Part shown: positions 35,920-43,521 of the stretch, piece by piece
Layout of the letters: each line of letters opens with the position of its first letter
Numbering within the stretch: the first letter of the stretch is position 1
DNA from: Sphingomonas pseudosanguinis
GTDB taxonomy: Bacteria > Pseudomonadota > Alphaproteobacteria > Sphingomonadales > Sphingomonadaceae
Reading direction: 5' to 3'
Assembly: GCF_014196255.1 (NCBI RefSeq)
Contig: NZ_JACIDH010000002.1
Coordinates: 124,001-188,000, forward strand
DNA length: 64,000 nucleotides
Position numbers and translations under genes: made by a program
Notes under the pieces: generated by a model
Seen by the model: the letters and a program-made list of their open reading frames with translations, nothing else
Databases searched by the model: none
What the model was told of the DNA's origin: nothing

Positions 35920-37747
35920 GCGCGGTCGCGCTTTTCGCCATCTGCCCCGGGCCGTCGCACTTCTGATGGCGGGCGCGGCGGCACTCGCCGCGGCGCAGGA
36001 CCGTCCCGAATCACTATTGCCCCCCGGGTTCGGCCAGTCGCCGGCCCCGACGCAGCCGCGCGCTACCCCCAGGCCGGGGCCGAGCGGCACGGCGGCGCCG
36101 GCGCCCGCGACCACCCCGACACCGCGGCCGACGCACGCCGATGCGGTCGGGGCGCTGATCGACTCGCTGGCCACGCCGACACCGGTGGCGACACCCTCGG
36201 CCACGCCGACGCCGACGCCGACGATCGATCCGGCCACGCTCGCCGAATATGAACTCCCCGCCTCCGCCCGGCGCTCGCTGGCGGTCGTCGGGCCGGCGGG
36301 ACCGCGCGAGGGCGCGCTGGGCGCGGATGTCTTTGCGGGCGCCGATGGCCGCGTCGCGGAAGTGCTGATGCGCCGACTGTCGGCACCCCTGCCGTCGCGC
36401 TGGATGTCGATCCTGCTCCGCCGCACGCTGGCCGCGCAGATGGAGACGCCGCGCGGCGTGAACGGCGCCGACTTCGCGGCCGAACGCGCCTGGCTGCTCC
36501 TGCGCATGGGCGAGGCGCAGGTCGCCCGCGCGGTCGTCCAGTCGGTCGATGCCGGCAATTACACGCCCAAACTCTATCAGGTGGCGATCAATGCGCTGCT
36601 CGCCTCGAGCGACCCGGCCGGCCTGTGCCCGCTGGCCGATCGCGGCGCGGCGGTGACGGGGCTGGGCGGATACCGCGTCGCGCAGGCGATGTGCGCCGCG
36701 CTGGTCGGCGATGCGTCGCGGGGCAGCACGCTGTTGCGCCAGGTGCGCCGCCAGCGGATCACCGACGATTTCGATCTGAAGCTCGCCGAAAAGCTGATGG
36801 GCTCGGGCGCCAATGGACGCCGCGCGGTGACGGTCGAATGGGCGGGCATCGATCGGCTGACGACATGGCGTTTCGGGTTGTCCACCGCGACCGGGGTGAC
36901 GATCCCCGAGGATTATATCTCCTATGTCGGGCCGCAGGTGCGCGGCTGGTTGGCGACCTCGCCCACCGTCGCCGCGACCGAACGCGCCGCGATGGTCGAT
37001 CAGGCGGCGAGCTTCGGCGTCCTGTCCAACGTCGCGCTGGTCGATTTCTATGCCGGGCTTGCCGATAACGAGCAGGGCAGCCGTGCCCAGTCCGCCGTCG
37101 CCAACGATCTGGCCAATGCTTATGGCGGCAATGACGAGGATGCGCGGCTGGCGGCGATCCGTTCGCTTTGGGGGGACGCGGCACGTACCCCCTATGGGCG
37201 GCTGATCCTCACCGCCCGCGCGGCGGCACGCCTGCCGGTGGTCGCGGACCGCGCGGAGGCGGATCGACTGGTCGCCTCGATGCTGTCCGCCGGTCTGGAC
37301 CGCAGCGCCGCGCGCTGGGCCGGGGCCGTCAAGGAGGGCGGCGATGGCTGGGCGATGATCGCGCTCGCCGACCCCGATCATCTGAGCGGCGTCGGCTATG
37401 ATATGATCACCAGCTATGCCGGATCGGGCGATGCCAAGTTCAAGCAGCAGCTGTTCTTTGCCGGCATGGCCGGGCTGGGCAGGCTGAGCCGTGCGGATAC
37501 CGAGCGCGGGGCCGAGGCACTCGACGTGCGGATCGGGCAGCGCAATGCGTGGACCGAGGCGATGGACGAGGCGGTGGCCGATGGCCGGACCGGCATGGTC
37601 GTCCTGCTTTGCGCGGTCGGCATGCAGACCGGCAATTGGCGCGGGGTGCCACCCCAGGCGCTGTACCGGATGGTCGAGGCGCTGCGCTCGGTGGGGCTGG
37701 ATGCCGAGGCGCGGATGATCGCGGCGGAGGCGATCGCGCGGGCATGA
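35903..37747 (+). CDS. Exported protein with Pro-Thr-rich linker, unknown function
   Basis: About 614 residues. The TTG at 35903 gives a full signal peptide (RAFRHLPRAVALLMAGAAALAAAQ); the ATG at 35966 would leave only a short one. Residues about 45-115 are a low-complexity Pro/Thr/Ala linker with repeated TPTP units. The rest is predicted all-helical, with TPR-like character (AERAWLLLRMGEAQVARAVVQS, LYQVAINALLAS). I recognise no enzyme motif. Its TGA overlaps the xerD ATG (ATGA). The trio membrane peptide, this protein and XerD suggests an envelope or division-linked role, which is only inference. Confidence 0.72.
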   Translation: MATCNKRGRAFRHLPRAVALLMAGAAALAAAQDRPESLLPPGFGQSPAPTQPRATPRPGPSGTAAPAPATTPTPRPTHADAVGALIDSLATPTPVATPSATPTPTPTIDPATLAEYELPASARRSLAVVGPAGPREGALGADVFAGADGRVAEVLMRRLSAPLPSRWMSILLRRTLAAQMETPRGVNGADFAAERAWLLLRMGEAQVARAVVQSVDAGNYTPKLYQVAINALLASSDPAGLCPLADRGAAVTGLGGYRVAQAMCAALVGDASRGSTLLRQVRRQRITDDFDLKLAEKLMGSGANGRRAVTVEWAGIDRLTTWRFGLSTATGVTIPEDYISYVGPQVRGWLATSPTVAATERAAMVDQAASFGVLSNVALVDFYAGLADNEQGSRAQSAVANDLANAYGGNDEDARLAAIRSLWGDAARTPYGRLILTARAAARLPVVADRAEADRLVASMLSAGLDRSAARWAGAVKEGGDGWAMIALADPDHLSGVGYDMITSYAGSGDAKFKQQLFFAGMAGLGRLSRADTERGAEALDVRIGQRNAWTEAMDEAVADGRTGMVVLLCAVGMQTGNWRGVPPQALYRMVEALRSVGLDAEARMIAAEAIARA

Positions 37748-38643
37748 CCGCTGGCGACCGGGCGCTCGTCGACCGTTTCCTCGAAATGATGGCGGCGGAG
37801 GCGGGGGCGGCGGCTAATACCATCGCCGCCTATCGCTCCGACCTGACGCTGGCGGGCGAGGCGATGGGCGGGTTGGCCGACGTGGACGAAACGGCCCTGC
37901 GCCGCCTGTCCGAAAGCTGGTCGAGCCTTGCCACCACCACCGTCGCGCGCAAGGCGGCGGCCCTGCGGCGCTTCTACGCCTTTCTGCACGAAGAGGGGTT
38001 GCGCGCCGACGACCCGGCCAGCGCCCTGCCGCGCCCCGGCCAGCGTCGCTCGCTGCCCAAGGTGTTGAGCCATGCCGACATCGACCGCCTGTTCGCCGCG
38101 ATCGCCGAGCGGGTCGAGGTAGCGCATCCCGCCCCGCATGACCTGCGCCTCGCCGCGCTGATCGAGTTGCTCTACGGATCGGGTCTGCGCGCCAGCGAAT
38201 TGGTGGCGTTGCCTCGCCATGCGATCCATCCCGACCGGCCCTTCCTGATCCTGCGCGGCAAGGGTGGGGCGGAGCGGATGGTGCCGATTTCGGACCGCGC
38301 GCGCGCGGCGGTCGCGGCGTGGCGGATGCATGTGCCCGCCGACAAGGCCTGGCTGTTTCCCGGCGGCAAGCGGCATTTGTCGCGCATCCGCCTTTATCAG
38401 CTGGTCAAGGCGCTGGCGGCGGAGGCGGGCATCCCGCCCGACCGGATCAGCCCGCACGTGCTGCGCCATGCCTTCGCCACGCATCTGCTGGGCGGGGGGG
38501 CGGACCTTCGCGCGGTGCAGGCGATGCTGGGCCATGCCGACATCGCGACGACCGAAATCTATACCCATGTCGAGGCGTCACGGCTGGTCGAACTGGTCAA
38601 TGCCCGTCACCCGCTCGTTGATTTTCCGATCAACCGCCCCTAG
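37744..38643 (+). CDS. xerD: Site-specific tyrosine recombinase XerD
   Basis: Resolves chromosome dimers at dif with XerC. The 299-residue protein has a SAM-like core-binding domain (residues 5-90) and a catalytic domain with Arg in LYGSGLRASELVAL, HVLRHAFATHLL (His and Arg), GHADIATTEIYTHV (His) and the Tyr nucleophile in IYTHV. It is the housekeeping type, not a phage integrase: no att-like repeat or island lies nearby and it sits between accA and conserved genes. The start overlaps the upstream stop. Confidence 0.93.
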   Translation: MTAGDRALVDRFLEMMAAEAGAAANTIAAYRSDLTLAGEAMGGLADVDETALRRLSESWSSLATTTVARKAAALRRFYAFLHEEGLRADDPASALPRPGQRRSLPKVLSHADIDRLFAAIAERVEVAHPAPHDLRLAALIELLYGSGLRASELVALPRHAIHPDRPFLILRGKGGAERMVPISDRARAAVAAWRMHVPADKAWLFPGGKRHLSRIRLYQLVKALAAEAGIPPDRISPHVLRHAFATHLLGGGADLRAVQAMLGHADIATTEIYTHVEASRLVELVNARHPLVDFPINRP

Positions 38644-38656
38644 GCGCTACGCTATT

Positions 38657-39607
38657 ATGTCAACGAGCTTCCTCGATTTCGAGAAACCGATCGCCGAGCT
38701 GCAGAGCCGGATCGACGAACTGCGCGACACGACCGCCGACAGCGCGGTGGATATCGGCGCGGAGATCGCCAAACTTCAGGCCAAATCGGACAAGCTGCTG
38801 CGCGATACTTTCGCCAAGCTGACCCCGTGGCAGAAGACGCAGGTCGCCCGTCATCCGCAGCGCCCGCACTTCAAGCATTATGTCGCCGGGCTGTTCGATG
38901 AGTTCGTTCCGCTCGCCGGCGACCGCGCCTTTGGCGACGACCAGGCGATCATGGGCGGCTTCGCCCAGTTTCGCGGCCAGCGCGTCATGGTGCTGGGCCA
39001 TGAGAAGGGCGAGGACACCGCCAGCCGGCTGCGCCACAATTTCGGCATGGGCAAGCCTGAGGGCTATCGCAAGGCGATTCGTCTGGTCGAGCTGGCCGAT
39101 CGCTTCGGCCTGCCGATCGTGACGTTGGTCGATACCTCGGGCGCGTTCCCCGGCATCCAGGCCGAAGAGCGTGGCCAGGCGGAAGCCATCGCCCGCTCGA
39201 CCGAGGCTTGCCTTGCGGCGGGCGTACCGGTCGTCTCGGCAATCGTGGGCGAGGGCGGCTCGGGCGGCGCGGTGGCACTGGCGGCGGGCAACCGCGTCCT
39301 GATGTTCGAGCATGCGGTCTATTCGGTGATCAGCCCCGAGGGCTGCGCCTCGATCCTGTGGCGCACCGCCGACAAGGCGGCGGACGCGGCCGAGGCGATG
39401 CGCGTCACCGCGCAGGACCTGAAGCATTTCGGCGTCATCGACACGATCGTGACCGAGCCAGTCGGCGGCGCCCACCGCGATCCGGGCGGCGCGATCGCCA
39501 ATCTGGGCGATGCGATCCAGAAGGCGCTCGGTGAGTTGAACGGCCTGGGCCGTGACGAACTGAAGCGCGGCCGCGCTGCCAAATTCCTAGCAATGGGGCG
39601 GCTTTAA
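38657..39607 (+). CDS. accA: Acetyl-CoA carboxylase carboxyltransferase subunit alpha
   Basis: Half of the carboxyltransferase that makes malonyl-CoA for fatty-acid synthesis. The 316-residue protein begins FLDFEKPIAELQSRIDELR. GDRAFGDDQAIMGG, MGKPEGYRKAIRL, DTSGAFPGIQAEERGQ and GEGGSGGAVALA form the crotonase-like active region. Start and length are typical. It follows xerD by 13 bases and ends before a strong hairpin. Confidence 0.96.
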   Translation: MSTSFLDFEKPIAELQSRIDELRDTTADSAVDIGAEIAKLQAKSDKLLRDTFAKLTPWQKTQVARHPQRPHFKHYVAGLFDEFVPLAGDRAFGDDQAIMGGFAQFRGQRVMVLGHEKGEDTASRLRHNFGMGKPEGYRKAIRLVELADRFGLPIVTLVDTSGAFPGIQAEERGQAEAIARSTEACLAAGVPVVSAIVGEGGSGGAVALAAGNRVLMFEHAVYSVISPEGCASILWRTADKAADAAEAMRVTAQDLKHFGVIDTIVTEPVGGAHRDPGGAIANLGDAIQKALGELNGLGRDELKRGRAAKFLAMGRL

Positions 39608-39645
39608 GAGCTGTTCTAACGAACGCCTATTGATAGTCTTATACA

Positions 39646-39683
39646 AAAGGGCCGACGATCGCAGATAGCGGCGTCGGCCCTTT
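39646..39683. terminator. Terminator hairpin between accA and the Flp pilin
   Basis: A perfect 12-base-pair stem AAAGGGCCGACG/CGTCGGCCCTTT with a 14-base loop, 38 bases past accA. The A and T ends make it usable in both directions for the converging accA and pilin transcripts, although the T-run is short (TTTCGTTATT). Confidence 0.75.
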
Positions 39684-39732
39684 CGTTATTCAAGCACTTA
39701 GCGATGAAATGTTTCTATCGCTATTAGCTCGA

Positions 39733-39909
39733 TTAGCTCGGCTTGTTTGCATCAAGCTTGGTGTTGATACCAGTGAACAGACCATTCAGCGAAGTGCCGA
39801 GGGTCTTCATGGCGCCGATGGCAGCAACAGCGATCAGAGCAGCGATCAGGCCATATTCGATGGCCGTTGCGCCCTTGCTGTTCTTGATCATCTTGCGAAG
39901 GGTAGTCAT
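39733..39909 (-). CDS. Flp family type IVb pilin, copy 1
   Basis: A 58-residue pilin precursor: MTTLRKMIKNSKGATAIEYG, then a hydrophobic helix. The prepilin cleavage region KGATAIEYGL has the conserved Glu five residues in, as in Flp pilins cut by CpaA-type peptidase. It would be the subunit of tight-adherence pili. The ATG at 39909 has GGAGA six bases upstream. No tad/cpa assembly genes are in the window. Confidence 0.9.
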   Translation of the reverse strand: MTTLRKMIKNSKGATAIEYGLIAALIAVAAIGAMKTLGTSLNGLFTGINTKLDANKPS

Positions 39910-40035
39910 TCCGGTCTCCGTCCGAATCAAAACGTGCAGTCACCCAACTGAACCGGAGCGCCGGATCAGCCCACGCACCCTAGGCGCGGACTGGTTGACG
40001 AATATTTAACTCGGGCCGGATCGGTGCAAAATAAA

Positions 40036-40230
40036 CTAGCGGAGTGCAGCGCCCAGCCGGTCGCCGAGATAGGACAGAACGCCCGCCAGATTGACGCCGA
40101 TCTGCGACAGCACGGCGAAGATGCCCAGCATGATGCACGCGATGACCAGGCCATATTCGACGACCGTGGCACCGCGACGGTCGGTCGCGACGCCGTGAAG
40201 GCGCTTGAACAGGATCGTAAGCATGTTCAT
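40036..40230 (-). CDS. Flp family type IVb pilin, copy 2 (diverged)
   Basis: A 64-residue Flp-type protein with RRGATVVEYGLVIACIMLG at the processing site. It keeps the Glu-Tyr pair but differs from copy 1 in the rest, so it may be a minor pilin. The start may be the ATG at 40230 or 40224; no clear ribosome site is seen. It lies 126 bases upstream of copy 1 on the same strand. Confidence 0.85.
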   Translation of the reverse strand: MNMLTILFKRLHGVATDRRGATVVEYGLVIACIMLGIFAVLSQIGVNLAGVLSYLGDRLGAALR

Positions 40231-40262
40231 CGCGGTCGACGCTAAAGGAATAGGGTTAACAA

Positions 40263-40730
40263 ATGACTATCCCGCAACATCCCGGTCATCCGCTATTCCC
40301 CGTGGTCGCCGCTGCACTGGTCGACGATGCGGGGCGTGTGCTGCTTCAGCAACGGCCCGAGGGCAAGGCGCTGGCCGGCCTGTGGGAGTTTCCAGGCGGC
40401 AAGCTGGAGCAGGGCGAGACGCCGGAGGCCGCGCTCGTCCGGGAACTGCTAGAGGAACTGGACATCGCCGTCTCTCCGGCCGCTCTGGAGCCGGCCGGTT
40501 TTGCGAGCGAACCGCTGGCCGATCGCCACTTGCTGCTGATGCTCTATGTCGTCCGCGACTGGGCGGGAACGCCGCGCGCGCTGGAGGCGGACGGACTGGT
40601 CTGGTGCCGGCCGGAGGACATGGCCTTCTGGCCCATGCCCCCCGCCGACGGTCCGCTCGTCCGCCAGTTACACGCTTATCTGGGCTTCAGCGCGATGACC
40701 GAGGCCCCGGGCGACAGCGGAATGGTGTAA
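40263..40730 (+). CDS. mutT: (d)NTP pyrophosphohydrolase, MutT type
   Basis: Cleans the nucleotide pool of oxidised dGTP. The 155-residue Nudix protein has LVDDAGRVLLQQRP, GLWEFPGGKLEQGETPEAAL and RELLEEL (the Nudix box, 23 residues). Slightly longer than E. coli MutT, with a C-terminal Met-Val tail. Its last 55 bases overlap the end of the convergent DUF5695 gene. The specific substrate is assigned by similarity only. Confidence 0.87.
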   Translation: MTIPQHPGHPLFPVVAAALVDDAGRVLLQQRPEGKALAGLWEFPGGKLEQGETPEAALVRELLEELDIAVSPAALEPAGFASEPLADRHLLLMLYVVRDWAGTPRALEADGLVWCRPEDMAFWPMPPADGPLVRQLHAYLGFSAMTEAPGDSGMV

Positions 40731-43420
40731 CCGCCCCGCTCGAGCGTGCCGCCATCCGGGCGATAGCTCCGCCCGCTCGGCGTCGTGGTGTCGACGAACA
40801 GGCGCGCGTTCGGCGTCTGCGGCTGGGCCGGATCGAAGACCAGCCGGACTTCGCCGGTTCGGGGCGTGTAGCGCGCCTCGGCGAACTTGCCCGCCTCCAG
40901 CGTCAGCCATAGTCCGGCCGGGGCGATGAACAGCCGGCTGCGTGCGCCGTCCTTGGGCGCGATGCGGATCGTCTCCCCGGTTTCCAGCAGATTGCCGCCA
41001 TAGCCCAGCCAGCCGAGCGTGGGATCGTCCACCAGATAGGTCGCCGCCGCATAGGCATGGCCGAAAAAGCCCATGCCATAGTCGCCGCTATACGGGTCCC
41101 AATCCATCTTGTCGGGCCAGCTGTGGAAGGCCGCCGAGGATGCGCCCTGCTGATCGATATTGGTGATCCCGCCCATCAGCCCGCCATAGGCGACACGTAG
41201 CAGGTGCATGTCGGCGGGATTGCGGCGGAACGAGTCGAACAGCGGCACGGCGTTCAACGTCGAACCGTAGTGATGGATCTGGCGCTCGAGCCGGGGATAT
41301 TTGCCGCCATAGAGGAAGTCCCAATAGCGCCGCGCATTGCCGTTATAGCCCCAGTGCGGGATCGATGGATCGTAACCCAGGATCACCTCACGGGTGACGT
41401 CGGCCTGCGGGCCGTATCCGAAATAGCGCATCCAGGCATAGACTTCCGCCTGACCGGTCGAATCCCACGCCATCTCGCTGCCAAAAGGATAGCGCAGCGT
41501 CTTCCAGTGATCGGCGCGCGCCTTCATCAACCCCTCGACGGTCGCGGCCTGCTGGGTCCAGCCTTCGCGCTTCAGATCGGTCAGGATGTCGACGAAGACA
41601 TCGCCCTCCATCAGCCCGAACTGCGCATAATGCGGCGCGTCGCGCATCATCGCGACGATCGTCTCATAGGCATGGTCGAGATACCATCGCCAGTCATGCA
41701 CGCGCGTCAGGTCGGGATGGTTGCGCGCGGTGCGATAGAGCACCCAATGCCCCGCCGCGACATGCGGGTAATTATAGGCGCGGCCCAGATCGTCGGCCTG
41801 ATCCTTCTTCCACGAGGTCCAGCTCTGCCACTCCTTGGTGGGCTGATAGAGATTGGGTAAGGCGGCGGGATCGTAATAGAATAGGCTCTTCTTGACGCCG
41901 CCCGCCTGCGGACCCTCGGCGACCTGGAGCCGGCCGACAATGGTCGTGTCGACCATCTGCTCGATCCGCGCGATCTCGGCGGCGTCCGGATTGTCGAGCT
42001 GCTTCATGATCGCCGCAACCCAGCTGCCCGCACCGCCCTCGTCGCTCATGCCCGAAATCCAGACGCGCGGATCGGCGGTGACGATGCGGTTCGCCTCGCG
42101 GTCATAGGTCAGGATGCCGGGGCTGCGGCCGAAGGGATCGCCCTTGCCCTCGAACCATTGTTTCGTCGTCGAGAAGCGACCGAGATCGGCCATGGTCTGT
42201 TCGAGCGGCTTGGTAACGAAATACTGTACCGTCTGCGCCGAGCCGTCGGCATAGCGCAGGGTCAGTCGCGCACGGCCCCATTGATGCCCCCGCACCGCCA
42301 GCCGGGTCCAGCCGGGCTTTGCCTCCTGCGTCTTGACGGTCAGCGCGCCCGCCGGATAGCTGTCGATCCCCGTGATCGCCGAGGGCGCGCGGACGAACAG
42401 CGTCGCATCGATGTCCGTGGGCACGACATAGCCGGGCACGCCGATCGCGACGGGACGCTTCTCGGCCATCAGCGTCGGCTCGATCGCGCGGATGCTGGGC
42501 GCGGTGACGAAGCGCAGCCCGATGGTGCGGCGCTCGCCGGGGGCCAGGCGGATGCTCGTCGGATCGTTCCAGGGCTTGCCGGCCTTGGCCCAGTCGCTCT
42601 GGGCATAGGCGGTGCTCGCCACCGTCCAGTCGTAAAAGCCTTCCGAGGTCTGCGCGCGGGGACTCGCCTCGACGATTACCGCCTTGCCGCCCGTCTCGCG
42701 CAGCGTCGGGATGGGGACATAGGCCTCCAACGGGGTGGCGCGCTCGGGCAGGACCAGAAGCGCGGGGCCGGCGCCGTTCAGCCGCGTGACCTGCACATAG
42801 CCCGCATCGCGACCGATATAGGGATCGGCAAAGCTGGCCTTGGCATGCGCCTGCTCCAGATCGCGATCGGTGATGATGTTGTCGAACGTCATCGGCATGC
42901 CCAGCGCACCGATCTCGACCGGCTGGGCCGACGTGTTGGTTAGGGTAAATCGCAGCGCCGGGCCGTTGCCGTCCTTCACCCATTCGCGAACGATCCTGAG
43001 CGGCAGGCCGGCCCCCATCGACGCCGTGATGTCGGCGGCCGCGACCGTGCCGGGCGAGGCGGGGAGAGCGCGAACCGGGACACGCTGGCGCGACGACGAG
43101 AAGTCCCGCCACGCCCCTGTGCCGCTGCGCAGTTTCAGGTGAATATCGCCCAGATGGTTATAGCGGTTGCCCGACCGTTCGGCGGCCCGGCCGATGGGCA
43201 GAAAGTCGAAATCGGGGGTCGAAACCGGCGACAGTCCACGCGCCGTCTGACTGGCCGGGTCGAGCCGCAACAGGAAGCCGCCGACGCGGATCGTCTTCAT
43301 GGCCGAGGCTTTGGCCGCCGTCTTTTTCTGGGCGGCGGAGGAGCCGCCACCGGGGTCGGTTGCGGCGATGGCCAGCGTCGCGAGCGTGAGTGACAGATAG
43401 CGAAACGGCAGGCGACGCAT
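40676..43420 (-). CDS. DUF5695 domain exported protein (probable carbohydrate-active enzyme)
   Basis: A 914-residue protein with a signal peptide (MRRLPFRYLSLTLATLAIAA). From residue 40 it carries a beta-rich N-domain, then a helical (alpha/alpha)-type domain with GYNGNARRYWDFLYGGK, RQIHHYGSTLNAVPLFDS and WDPYSGDYGMGFFGHA, blocks I associate with DUF5695. Enzymatic specificity is undescribed as far as I know. The ATG at 43420 (not 43462) starts the signal peptide. It is divergent from the GH127 gene across 101 bases holding the GntR-type palindromes, so it is probably co-controlled and may act on the same glycan. Confidence 0.75.
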   Translation of the reverse strand: MRRLPFRYLSLTLATLAIAATDPGGGSSAAQKKTAAKASAMKTIRVGGFLLRLDPASQTARGLSPVSTPDFDFLPIGRAAERSGNRYNHLGDIHLKLRSGTGAWRDFSSSRQRVPVRALPASPGTVAAADITASMGAGLPLRIVREWVKDGNGPALRFTLTNTSAQPVEIGALGMPMTFDNIITDRDLEQAHAKASFADPYIGRDAGYVQVTRLNGAGPALLVLPERATPLEAYVPIPTLRETGGKAVIVEASPRAQTSEGFYDWTVASTAYAQSDWAKAGKPWNDPTSIRLAPGERRTIGLRFVTAPSIRAIEPTLMAEKRPVAIGVPGYVVPTDIDATLFVRAPSAITGIDSYPAGALTVKTQEAKPGWTRLAVRGHQWGRARLTLRYADGSAQTVQYFVTKPLEQTMADLGRFSTTKQWFEGKGDPFGRSPGILTYDREANRIVTADPRVWISGMSDEGGAGSWVAAIMKQLDNPDAAEIARIEQMVDTTIVGRLQVAEGPQAGGVKKSLFYYDPAALPNLYQPTKEWQSWTSWKKDQADDLGRAYNYPHVAAGHWVLYRTARNHPDLTRVHDWRWYLDHAYETIVAMMRDAPHYAQFGLMEGDVFVDILTDLKREGWTQQAATVEGLMKARADHWKTLRYPFGSEMAWDSTGQAEVYAWMRYFGYGPQADVTREVILGYDPSIPHWGYNGNARRYWDFLYGGKYPRLERQIHHYGSTLNAVPLFDSFRRNPADMHLLRVAYGGLMGGITNIDQQGASSAAFHSWPDKMDWDPYSGDYGMGFFGHAYAAATYLVDDPTLGWLGYGGNLLETGETIRIAPKDGARSRLFIAPAGLWLTLEAGKFAEARYTPRTGEVRLVFDPAQPQTPNARLFVDTTTPSGRSYRPDGGTLERGGYTIPLSPGASVIALKPR

Positions 43421-43490
43421 GGCTAATTCCCTAATTTCATGGGATATTGGTGCATCGCGCACTGGCGATTGACCCCCTCCCGCAGAGCCG

Positions 43491-43506
43491 ATACGGTATA
43501 CAGTAT
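43491..43506 (+). promoter_or_regulatory. Candidate GntR/FCD double operator before GH127
   Basis: ATACGGTATACAGTAT contains two overlapping odd palindromes, ATAC-G-GTAT and ATAC-A-GTAT. The last 11 bases (GTATACAGTAT) recur exactly at 48752 before the DHDPS-family gene. TAC-N-GTA is a common core of FCD-type GntR sites. It lies 16 bases before the GH127 ATG and between the divergent DUF5695 and GH127 starts, so one regulator could control both. Confidence 0.6.
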
Positions 43507-43521
43507 TTCGGGGAGATCAAG

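Noticed and set aside
37744-38643. Tyrosine recombinase as a sign of a mobile element
   Set aside because: Housekeeping XerD between conserved genes; no att repeats, tRNA or cargo.
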